A stretch of 64,000 nucleotides of DNA. Source: Branchiostoma floridae. Taxonomy: Eukaryota > Chordata > Leptocardii > Amphioxiformes > Branchiostomatidae. Position 1 is the first letter of the stretch, and the number at the start of each line of letters is the position of its first letter. Shown one piece after another: positions 38,301-59,497 of this stretch. A program made the position numbers and the translations under genes. The stretch covers positions 14,231,307-14,295,306 of the forward strand of contig NC_049979.1 in assembly GCF_000003815.2 (NCBI RefSeq). The letters run 5' to 3'. The notes under the pieces were generated by a model, which ran no database searches, was not told the origin of the DNA, and saw nothing but the letters and a program-made list of their open reading frames with translations.

Positions 38301-41300
38301 TATGTATCTACATGTATATCTGAGTACAGAGTCTATTGGTTTGAAGGGATGTTTCACATTGTGACCAGCGCACTCTCAGTTGTAATTTGATGTGGCACAT
38401 GTTCTTTTACTTACAGGGTTAATGATATTTTCAGTGCCCCTCTATTAAACCCTTATTCCATGTTTTATGCATCCACAAGGAATTCATCCTTATCCTATCT
38501 ACTGTGAGTTATGTTAATGTTATTTTTTTTAACAGCTCAGTCTTAAGAAATGGTTAGAAGGTTAAAGTTTTTGTGTATGAAAATTTCTTACAAGTAGTTG
38601 AAAACTTCCAGGGTACGTAGACCAGGGCATAGATATCAGCATAGCATAAGTTAGGAAGATGGTATTGCTCTGAATAAAGATGTATTTCTACATTCTACAG
38701 ACCCAAATGAGGTTCGGCATGCCTACTACGATGACCGTGCAATATCCCACCAGAAGCCTGTGTACAGCGGAGGGGGGCTGCGAGACGACATACTGCCGGG
38801 CAGCATGGCTACTGATGATGAAGAGGAAGATATAAGTCAGAGTGAGATTCCTGTAAGTAAACTAGAGACAAAGCTAAGAAACATTCACCAGCCACAAACA
38901 ATGAACAGTTTTCAAAATGTGTGCCATACCAATTTAATCTGCATATCATCACTTTCTACTGGTAAATGATGAATTTCAAGGTTATCAGCTCTAATCTCTT
39001 TGTAGTCAGCTGAATACTGTTTTGGATACAATGATTCAGCATTAAAGGTCCTAAGACAAACTAAAATGCACCCTCATTTTATATAGCTTCTTTAGTAAGT
39101 GTACTCATAGATGCCCGGATTCAAAAACAAGTTTGCATGTTTTACGATAACCAATGGTGTAAACTTACCAATCTATAGCTTGAGTCTTGGTGACCTGCAG
39201 CAAAATCACAGTATTAAGTCTCTACTGTTTACCGAGCCTTCGAAAACCCAGAACACTTTGCTCACTCATGGGGAGGGTGTGCCAACATGGTTGTAGGTAT
39301 TACCCTACATCGGCCATTGTTTCAGCTTTCACTGGGCAAATATCTTCATCCAAGGCATGGGGTGTAGGCACGCTCGAGTTATTACTTCTCTACATGGGAA
39401 TAATCTGCTTAGCTTAGCTTTGGTATGCAAAAATGTTTACGATGTTACGGTAGTCAAGAAAGGAGTTCATGATGGAACTATGGTGGAAAAATAGCAGGCT
39501 AGTAAGTGTTTTAGAAAAAGATATAATTGCTTTCCTTAATCTTGGATTTTCTTTAGTTATCCTTTGACACTGAGAAGTTAAGTTAGCTAGCATGACAAAT
39601 CCATAGCTTTTTTGGTAGGCCAGAATGTACTGTTCTGTTTGCATGTCCAGTGGAGGATGTACGTCTGGTAGATTACTTCTGTTCAGAGTCCAGTCTATGC
39701 TGGAGGTTGAGGCAAGTTACATTCTCCATGTCCTGTTGTGTTAGTTACTGTTGGTGCTCTACACTTCCAGCCTACGCTCCAGTCCACCACAGAGATGGGA
39801 TCTCACGGAGTTTCCCAGCACGGTGCGGACAGCAGGCGACAGATCATCGGTCTGAGCCAGGCCATCCGGGAGAAGGCTCGCATCTCAGTGTCCACGGAGG
39901 TGCCGGGTTCCCCCAACAAGCTGCAGGCATGGGATACTCAGGCTATATTCACTGTGAGTGCATGGGCATGCTGATGCATGGACTGCATGGGCCTTCCTCC
40001 TGCTCCTGTTTCCTTGTTACCATCATGATGGTTTTCCTTGAGAACCCCTGGACCCCTAACTATACCAAGCAAACATCCATCATTATCTTCATCCTTCTGT
40101 GCATAGCACCCAACATTTTAACATGTGACTTGTGTATGAATATTGTCCATACTTATTTTAAAGTGGAGTCATTCCAAGTGCATGTTCTTGATTTGTACTT
40201 GACATGTATAGTGATTTTAGTGTCGTGCTGTTACAATTTGACGTGAGCCCCTGCCCCTGCAGGCCCCTGCCCCTGTGCGTGACCAGGTGAGTCTGACTGT
40301 TGAGGAGAGGCTGAAGTCCCTGCTGGACAGCCCCTACCTGGAGGAGATGGCTGGCAGCCCAAGGAAAAAGGCAAGTCAAGCTTCCACCAATTTTATACCT
40401 TGAAGTTAAAATGTGCACGATAATTTACTCTTAGCAAATGTGATAAGAACAACAACAAATGTGATCAATACAATTGTCATTGTTGCATTAACTTGTCATC
40501 ATTGTATCAAACTGTCACAACATAGATGAATAAAAAGATAATGTATTGTGCATGACAAAGCTGAAAAAATATTCCTACGCCTTCAGGAATACCCTATTCC
40601 ATCCTTGTCCACATTGTGTGCTGCTATCAAAAAGTTGCAGACAGCTATGGGACATTCAGGAGTTAAGTCAGTGTGTTGTCATGGAAACATTGTTGTGGCA
40701 TTTGTCCACTCGTAACATACAAAAACTAAACCAAATGCTGTTAAGCACAAAAGGAACATTTACTGTAAAATTATACCTGCATTTTTGTGCTTGGCTGACA
40801 GTGTCTTTTTAATCTTCGAACTTTATTGCACAGAAAACCCTGTACCATCCTTTAGCAGTCTTAGTGAGTAGCTTAACCTGCTTGTTCCATACCTGCAGGG
40901 TTACTTGGAGGGGGAACTGTTGCTCCCACCCCCTCCCAAAGGACACAGTCCCTTCAGCTATCCAGATGGGATAGACAACCCCGCACTGGAGGGGGCAATG
41001 AACGGGCAGGTCAGAGGTCAAGATGTGGAGCTATCAGAACTAGGACTGGGCTCAGGATATGTGGTACGTTTTGGGCATTCAAGTTATCTTGCCATTAATG
41101 ACTCTTGCCTACCCTTTTGTGAAAAGTTATGAAGTATGAAGGGTTGAAATGCCAGGGATGGAGAACCAGTCCTGGTGCCCTGGTCTGAATGAAATGCATG
41201 TTGATAAACGCATTTTGTTCACATTTTGTAAAAAAAGAAACATTGCTATGTATAGCTGAGCTCAAATGTAGGCAAGACAGGAGTGTCATGAAAGAAACAG

Positions 41301-44300
41301 GAAGATTGAAAGATGTGCAATAAACAATTCATATCTTTATTGTGCAAACAGACTCAATACTTTTCTGTGTATTTTCAACCACCTGTTGGAGCCACAGTCA
41401 AAACACAGTCGATGACCCACAAACCAACAAGACCCAAGATAAGAGGTTGTCAGACATATGACCTGTCCAAAGATTTATATCTTTCTTTCTGCCCACTTTC
41501 CTTTTCACCAGTATGCATGTCTGCGCAGTCTTGCCTGACCAAAATAACAGAGCAACTTTTACCTTTGAAGTGTCAAAACAGATTGTAAGATCAAATTCAA
41601 GGTCACATTCTCCCAGACAATACTTGGTGACCTTCTGTGAGCCAAATCTGACCCAGAAAGTTTGCCCTATCCCTGTGGTGATTATCTGTAGTCCTGTTGG
41701 GTTTCCCTGTAATGCCTGAGTGGTAAGAGAGTCGTGCCTCCCATGTTTGTGGAATACTTGTGCAGCCAGGTGATAGGGAAATGATTGTTTGCTTGGTGCG
41801 GGGTGTTTGCTCCCAGCCCACACAGCCCAATGGCACACCTGATCTGCATGGGTAATGGCCTCTTCTTTGTTCTGGGGTTAAGCAAATGTTAGGGAAAGTT
41901 CAGTCCTAGGTATGATCATGTCTGTAGCAAGTCTTGTGCACATGTACAATGAGACCATATGGAAGATTCCTGTGTGAAGTGACCCAAAGTATGCTCTTTT
42001 GTCAGCACCATGCCCTGGACACTCAATATTGAATTTAGTTCTATTTAAATGCTTCCATTGAATTATGCTGTATAGCCCCCCAAGTGCGTTAATGATCAAC
42101 CCCATTGTGAACGGGTTATCCAAACACTCATAGGAGGGTTCATTCTAAAGCTGTTACTGCATGGCGACATAGTTGATGCAAAAGCTGGGAGTTCATGTGT
42201 AAGTTACATTACCTTATAATGTTAACTGCTCAGCTCTTTGTTTGTCCTTTGTATTTCAAGCATTCACAAAGATGTTTATATTGTAGGGAATACTGTAAAG
42301 GGCAAGTAGCTACACTTTCCTGTTTGACGCAGGATTAAGGAAAGCCTCTTGGTTCTGCTCTGTTTATGCCATACTAAGTGTGTAGGTATTTCTTATTCCT
42401 TGCAGCCTTCATGGTTCAAATGGTAACTTTTCAGTGCTATATGGACCTGTAATGGACAGAATGCACAATGTTGGTGATAGTGTTTGTTGTCAGCTGCTCC
42501 TGTCTAATGTTTATTTTGGAACTGGACTTAGATGCTTTTGTCAGAATTACCTTGCCTTTATTTACATAAGCGGAACAGATTGTTTGATGTGCAGTAGACA
42601 TTGCTCGCCATGCAGCTCATTTTTAGTAAAAGTATTGGACTTGAGTTGTAGAATACTTTGCAGGAAGGGCCCTGTGATTAAGAATCTCTGTTGTGGAACC
42701 TTGTTAGAGGGAAGCTGATGCCACATCTGTCACCAAATTGTAGGTCTGGAAGTTACTGATTTGAGAATCATGTGGACATTAGGCTCACACCCTATAATTT
42801 ACTCACAGCTTGATAGACCTTCCTTTTCTTTGCTTGATTGATTTTTCTTTGAACCTTTGTCTGTCTGCAGCCCTCCCACCCGAACCAGAGGGGCCGTGTA
42901 GCCACCAGAGGTGAGGCAGTACTGAGAATGAGAGGTGCTGGCAGGGCCGAGGTCCACTCAGCACATGCCTACAGTAACGGTCCCCCTGCACAGCAGCTGG
43001 TCAATGGGTCTCCCAACACCCGAGGCAGGCCTGTGGCAGGGGAACACTCACCTGGCAGGTGAGACTTCAACACAAGTGTTGTTGCCTTTACTTGGTTTAT
43101 GTCCTGCATGATTTATTCTGGTAATTAGAGGTAATGATTTCAGATGATGATTTATTCCAACTTGCAATTACAGGCAGTGACTGTACCTTCAGCATACATG
43201 TAGATAAATGAATGTTTGTGTGCTATCAGGGAGTGATTTAAGCAGTCTGCCACAGCCAGACAAAAGGGTTGGGCTTACAAATGTATTCATAATGGGTTAT
43301 TTGTTTACAGGAGATTTTTGTCTAAGTGAAATCAGTGTTATGGTAATTGGCAATGGGCCAAAATCAACAATAATGTACAGAGAGTATCAAACAAAGTCTA
43401 TATCATGAAAAAGTCAGTGATAATCTAAAGGGTAGACTATTAGCTGACATCAATGATATCTTTGAGTGGGTAGACCTTTCAGGAGGAATTAGACTGGTTA
43501 GATTTAAGGAAAGATCTGGACCTGGTTTTCACCACCAAGGTGACAGGTGGGGTGAAGATAAAGGAGGAACTACATGTATGCACCCATGGCATTAAACTGT
43601 GCTTTCTTACATCATCACAGTGATACAGTATATAACTGCAGTGCCTTTTCTTGTTAGACCTGCTGCTCATAAGCAATCCCCAAGCCCTCCTGGGCAGGTG
43701 TCAGGACAGCAGAGGAGGGACAACCCCCACCCACAGGCCAACCAGCCCAGTAAAACACCACCAACTGGCAAGAAGGTGACACCACAGTTTTATGTTGTGA
43801 CTATTGATGGAATTTTGAGAAACCAATCCTCATCGTGTTCAAAGGAGTTTGTTTAGAAATCATTTCGTCTGAACTACTTTTTGAATTTGTCCATGAAATT
43901 ATGCATACCATCCACCTCCAGAGTGGTTGATCTAACTGAACAATCTTTCACTGTGCTTTCTTTGCAGGGAGTCCCTCCTCCAGCCTATGGTCAGCAGGAC
44001 AGAGCCAATGTACCAGGTGGTAATCCTCACTCATCCCCCCATCACAGTGGACCTGGCCAGGCTGTAGGGTCCAGGCAGTACCTACAGGGGGGCCACCACC
44101 TCCTTCAGCAGAGGATCCATGCTGGGTCCTCCCTGCAGTCCCAGACCAGGCAGTTCTGGCTCCAACAGCAGCAGGACCAGCAACACTTGCAGTGGCAGAA
44201 ACCTCGCGACCTGGAGGATGACTCCAGACAACCCGAGCCCACGTCACGACCTGTTCCTGCACCAAGGTCACGACCTCCGAACTCTACCCCCTCGAGGGGT

Positions 44301-46687
44301 CAACCAGTGCCAAACTCATCAAACACCCCCCAGAGGGGTCCCAAGACTTCATCTAGTTCATCTTACTCGTCCCCATCGACATTGTCCCAGCAATCAGCCA
44401 CACCAACTAAACAAGGCAGGATACCCCCACCCTACCGCTCTACCTCCACACCTAATAAGGCAGACTCCTTACCAGAGCATCAAGGTTCCTTTTTAACAAA
44501 TGTGCCATCAAAAATGAAAGCCAACGCAACACATCATCTATCTGGACCACCTGCTGAAACCACAGTTAACAGTGTGTCCAACCCAGGACAAGACTTGGAC
44601 ATGAACTTTTCAGGCACTGGGACAATCAGTGAAACTTCCTCCCGTTCAAGCACTCCGCCCCTTCCCCCACTGTCTCCGTCCAACACCCCGCCCATCACAC
44701 CCCCGGGGTCCCCCATCCCCATTGTGCGACCCACCCGCTCCATGAGCACTACCGTGCTCCCTTCTGCCCACGTCAGCCCGATCACACAGACAGACAGGAA
44801 AAAGACTGAGCCAGGCAGGAAAGGCAGGAAGGGAAGTACTCGTATGGGCAGGAGTGCAAGCACACTGCAAGTAGGCTTCTCAATGCTGGGGAAGAAAAAG
44901 GGATCAGGGAAGAACAGAAACTCATTAAGAGGTGAGATATACAACATATCAAAACATTACACTCTTCAATCAGCCAAATATGTAAATGCTTTAAAAAAAC
45001 AAAACATGGACTTCAGGTATAGACATATAAAACCAGTGCTGACTGGTGTTTATGAGCTCACATAAATGTGGGTGGATTTGTTGATTGCAGGTGGTTCAAG
45101 AGAGGACGACTCCCAGTCAGAGGAGGGAGAGTCCATGAGTCTGTCAGAGGCAGAACTCGTGAGGCAGCAACTAACAGCTCTGGAGGAGATGTACAGGTAA
45201 GGTCTATCTGTGCTTGTAAAGAACAAACTTGTGATGAAGTGATTTGATAGGTCATTTGGTAGTTTGCTGCATATGCTAGAAATTCCAACCTTGTATACCT
45301 TTTTTGGCCAACTTTTACAAAATCTTTCATTCAAACAATAATGCCTTACATAGCCCTAGCCTCATATTGATTTGATCTGCAGGGAAATTCTCAGACTACT
45401 TGGTGCAGACCAGACACCTCGTGGTCCCACTACACTCACAAGGAAACCAACCTTAACAAAACTCAAGAGGGCGGGGAGTTCCCTGGGCAAGCCTGCATCT
45501 TCTGTGAAGCAGAGAGCAAAGGATATAAGGTGAGTGGAGAAAAATGCTTCCTCAAAATAAAATGTAGCTCTGTATCTCTCAGCTGTGGACTCGTTCATGT
45601 TCCTGAAATGTGTTGTTTACAACATATATAGAGGGAAGAGGGCTAAAGGTCCACATGTCACATGTAACTACATACACACAAGCATACATTACATAAGAAT
45701 ACGATCTACCCAGATAGTTTTGCTCAACATGTCCAATTTGTATGGTTTCCTAGGTCTGTAAACAGAAGATTTGCGAGGCTGGAGTCTCACGTGGTCACCC
45801 TGGCCAGAAGTGTAGCACACCTCTCCTCTGAGCTGAGGACACAGAACACCCTGGTACAGGAAATAGAGTTGTTACGACAGGAGCTGGAGAATCTGAAGGA
45901 ACAGCAGAAGATCCTTCAGAGGCAGCAGCTGGCACAGAGGAAAACACCTGACAGGCACCAGAGCCACTCCAGAAACACTCCTCTACTGGTCCTACCCGTC
46001 AAAAACAGTGCACGACTAGCCAAGCTAACAAAGTAAGTCTCTGCCACTTGGAGCACAATGTACCAGTTCTTAAGGTACTGAAGTATGGAAAATATACATG
46101 TGATATTCAAGATATTCACAATATTCCATAATAAAGGCAAAACTGTTCTGAAACCACAGGATAAAGGTAATTTTTTAGATAGATAAGGTAACAATAACTT
46201 GAATACATATATAAACAGAAGTGATATCAGATGCTTGACAAACGACTGAATTCTATTTTGCAGATTCTTTGGTGCAGAGCCTCCATTGCTGTCCATTTTT
46301 CTTAAAAAGATAGGATATGAGGTGAGTAAAGACACTCTATTTCTTTGCCCAAGACTTTTCACATAATTTTCCCTTTATCACTTTGCGTAGTGCAGCCATC
46401 TACTGCAGAAAACATAATGAACATTTTGGATTCCATACAGATGCAGTAATCCTTTAACGACTTGTGATGTCAATGTTAACTTTACAGTTGTATTTCTAGT
46501 TTTCCCTCATCAGTAATGCCTTGCTGTTTCCATTTACATCCTGCAGAAATATGTGAAGAACTTTGAGGCAGAGAGTATCGGGATCCTGGAGCTGCCTTAT
46601 ATGAACGAGGACCGGCTGAAACAGATCGGTGTTCCCATGGGACCTCGGGTCCGGATCCTACAGGAGGCCAAGGCTGCACTCCTGTAG
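20400..46687 (+). CDS. CH and SAM domain protein with navigator-like CH domain
   Basis: Coding exons: 20400-20621, 22509-22623, 35782-35907, 37337-37401, 37665-37793, 38130-38175, 38701-38852, 39771-39953, 40263-40370, 40899-41063, 42871-43058, 43658-43775, 43968-44931, 45091-45196, 45383-45529, 45754-46032, 46264-46321, 46547-46687. They sum to 3312 nt (1103 aa) with every phase consistent, which argues for one gene. Residues ~70-176 form a calponin-homology domain (WANSHL, VSDGLTLVNLIECL, ending LAEGNLKATL) most like the CH of neuron navigators NAV2/NAV3 (known motif NGNLKAIL). About 177-540 is acidic to polar and low-complexity. About 540-860 is Pro/Ser-rich and basic with many PxxP stretches and one SPIP (about 787-790), a possible EB1-binding SxIP. 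A coiled coil spans ~954-1008 and a SAM domain ~1040-1102 (FLKKIGYEKYVKNF, GVPMGPRVRILQEA). NAV proteins end in an AAA+ module; none is present here. A cytoskeletal scaffold role is inferred. Intron 2 is 13.2 kb and intron 9 uses a GC donor. Confidence 0.85.
21012..21606. repeat. ~248-bp exact direct duplication flanking a 100-N gap
   Basis: The sequence at 21012-21259 is repeated from 21360 to about 21606 with no difference that I can see, and the gap lies between the copies (21260-21359). An exact copy on each side of a 100-N join is the usual sign that two contig ends overlap and were not merged, so this is probably an assembly artefact. It lies in intron 1 of the CH-SAM coding region and affects no exon. 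Confidence 0.85.
22374..22473. other. Assembly gap (100 N)
   Basis: Placeholder gap ending 35 bp upstream of the second coding exon of the CH-SAM gene. The exon and its acceptor are intact. Confidence 1.
25944..26263. other. Assembly gap (320 N)
   Basis: Run of N within the large intron of the CH-SAM gene. Confidence 1.
26495..26690. repeat. GC-rich foldback repeat
   Basis: GTCGCCGGCGACGATTTTTC at the left (from 26495) is mirrored by AAATATCGTCGCCGGCAACG (26641-26660). Several GTCGCGCGAC/GTCGCACGAC palindromes lie between and after. Its CpG-rich composition stands out against the AT-rich intron. It is probably a small non-autonomous transposon; the ends are not well defined. Confidence 0.5.
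34491..34595. repeat. Small foldback, TAGCCTGG family copy 2
   Basis: Starts TAGCCTGGTTTCCATCTGAT and ends ATCAGATGGTACCCAGGCTC then GGCTA, so the ends pair for about 20 bp. The interior is C/T-rich. It shares its termini with the elements at 8181-8274 and 51815-51930. Confidence 0.7.
34681..34797. repeat. Foldback repeat (AGCCATATCT ends)
   Basis: AGCCATATCTGGTGATAGAC at the left pairs imperfectly with GACCTATCAGTACTAGATATGGCT at the right. Inner blocks AACTTTATTC and GAAAAAAAGTT also pair. There is no coding capacity, so it is MITE-like. Confidence 0.55.
35225..35332. repeat. 36-bp minisatellite, three units
   Basis: Units start at 35225, 35261 and 35297, each beginning RGTGGCCTAAACCTACAGGC and differing at one to a few positions, mainly at the end of the last unit. 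The period is divisible by three, so it reads as GLNLQANEV repeats in one frame. There is no exon context to suggest translation. Confidence 0.85.
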
Positions 46688-47717
46688 CATTCAACTGGTA
46701 TCAGGGATATCACTAGAATCCTCCTACTAAAGCTTTGTTAAAGAAGTATGGAATTGGACAAGTGGTTGCCAAACTCTGGTTGACTAAGGCAGATATCACA
46801 TACCCTTCACACCCTGATGATTATGGCCAGTCTTTGATTAATGGTGGTGTCAAAGGGAATGTGTGAGAGGATGCAAAGGTTGGAGGATGTTTCAGGGTCA
46901 TTCTTCAGATTTATACCAACATCTCATTTGCTACCACTGTTGATGATTTACGTGTACATTACAAAATGACAGGAACCATGTCTTTGTTGGTGATTGCTTC
47001 ATAGCATGACCAACTACTGGGTAGTAACATACCAGCATTTCCATATATATGACACCTTAGCTGACCTGCAGTGGACTAGACCGATGCAAATTCACTTTTT
47101 TGCATGTTTCATCAAACATGTATGCCGTGTGCTTGGGTCAAATTAACCACTAGCCCACAGCAGAAATGTATTATATAGAAGATAGAACAATAGATACTAT
47201 ATCAGATTGTCTACAGAATGATTTATTTCATTTTAACATACATTTCAATAGAGATTAAATTTTTATTGTTATTTTTTCACCGAGAATACCTCTGCATGTT
47301 AAAATCATGTGATGATCATGTATTAAATTTACATGTAAAAATTGTACCTAGAGGCTGACATTGAGCCTGAAATTGTAACAGTTCAGTCAGAAAAACATGA
47401 TTACTTTAATTTAGTTTTTTTATTGATATTTATTTCTGTAAGAAACATCTCAATTACATTTATGTTTATAGCAAATACTTTTATACTTATATTACAACAT
47501 TTCAAAAATATTTATGGATTTTTTACAAGCTTTGTGAGAAGAAATTATCCAGTGAAAAAAACATAACATGCCAAATTAGTGTGAAAATTTAGGATTTTTT
47601 AAAATGTGAGCTGCAAATGCACTCAGTTTTCTTAATTTATACCAGGCTATTCTGTATAGCTTTGTTGATATTCTTTTTCATAAAATGTATATTTTTGTAC
47701 ATATTGAAAAGCACAAC

Positions 47718-47723
47718 TTTATT
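47718..47723 (-). terminator. Candidate poly(A) signal, PEX6
   Basis: TTTATT on the plus strand is AATAAA for PEX6, 333 nt past its stop codon. If it and the plus-strand signal at 47802 are both used, the two convergent transcripts overlap by roughly 100 nt. Confidence 0.4.
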
Positions 47724-47801
47724 TCATACTGCTGTAGATATCTGACTGACCTATTGTTTTAGGCCATTACGCACATACTGTTTCATCCAATGTGTCAAAC
47801 T

Positions 47802-47807
47802 AATAAA
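47802..47807 (+). terminator. Candidate poly(A) signal, CH-SAM gene
   Basis: AATAAA, 1.1 kb after the stop at 46685-46687, followed by a G/T-rich stretch (cttgtgatcagacttggtc). It lies only ~250 bp from the PEX6 stop codon on the other strand. Confidence 0.45.
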
Positions 47808-48055
47808 TGCCTTGTGATCAGACTTGGTCTTAGTGATGTTATTAATGCAGCATTGACAAAGAATATCAAAATTCTTCTGTAATTGCAACTTGGGGGGGTG
47901 TGCTGATGTGGGGGACAGTGCCAAAGTTACTGAGCCCTCTGCAAAATGCAACTAAGTTACACATTCTCAAACAATTCATTTACCTTTTTGGTATTCCATT
48001 GCAGCACTTATCACTTTGATCTGTTCAAACCAAGATGCTTTAAAAACTGTAGTTA

Positions 48056-59132
<11,077 letters not shown>

Positions 59133-59497
59133 CTTTTCCTGGTGACCTTTGGCCTAATGCACTGGAAAAAAAAATGGGTTAGCTTTACACACTGAATGCT
59201 ATTGAAAATGCAGCAATAAGACTGTTATATAATATCTAGTGCCATTTTCAACTTAAATTCCTGTTTTACTTACGATATTTACATGATTTTTGCAGCATGT
59301 CGAAATTTCTGGCAAGAAGTCTCCCATTTGAAAAGTCGACTATTCCATTCCCACTATGCTTTGCTGAGTGAAAACAACCCATGCTGTGGATGCAGCACGT
59401 TGCCAGTGGGTTGTTGCTATTCATTGTCGGTTATCTGTTGTATTGTGGATCTTAAAGCAAAGCTGTAGTCTCAGGTGGACTTGCAGGAAGCGGCACA
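59133..59497. promoter_or_regulatory. Bidirectional promoter between PEX6 and ERCC2
   Basis: The two start codons face away from each other, 365 bp apart, so both 5' UTRs and both core promoters must fit here unless a non-coding exon of either gene lies outside. At 59348-59365, TTCCCACTATGCTTTGCT resembles the ZNF143/THAP11 motif (TTCCCAGMATGCMTTGCG), typical of housekeeping bidirectional promoters. No TATA box is evident at an obvious position. Shared control is inferred from layout and motif. Confidence 0.7.

Noticed and set aside
39650..40246. 198-codon plus-strand open frame
   Set aside because: Its middle covers the real exon 39771-39953 in a different frame. The rest is intron sequence, and the exon's own frame joins both neighbours in phase.
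43881..43967. Upstream part of the 394-codon frame ending at 45065
   Set aside because: The stretch before 43968 is intron ending in TTTGCAG, and the stretch after 44931 is intron starting GTGAGA. Only 43968-44931 is exon.
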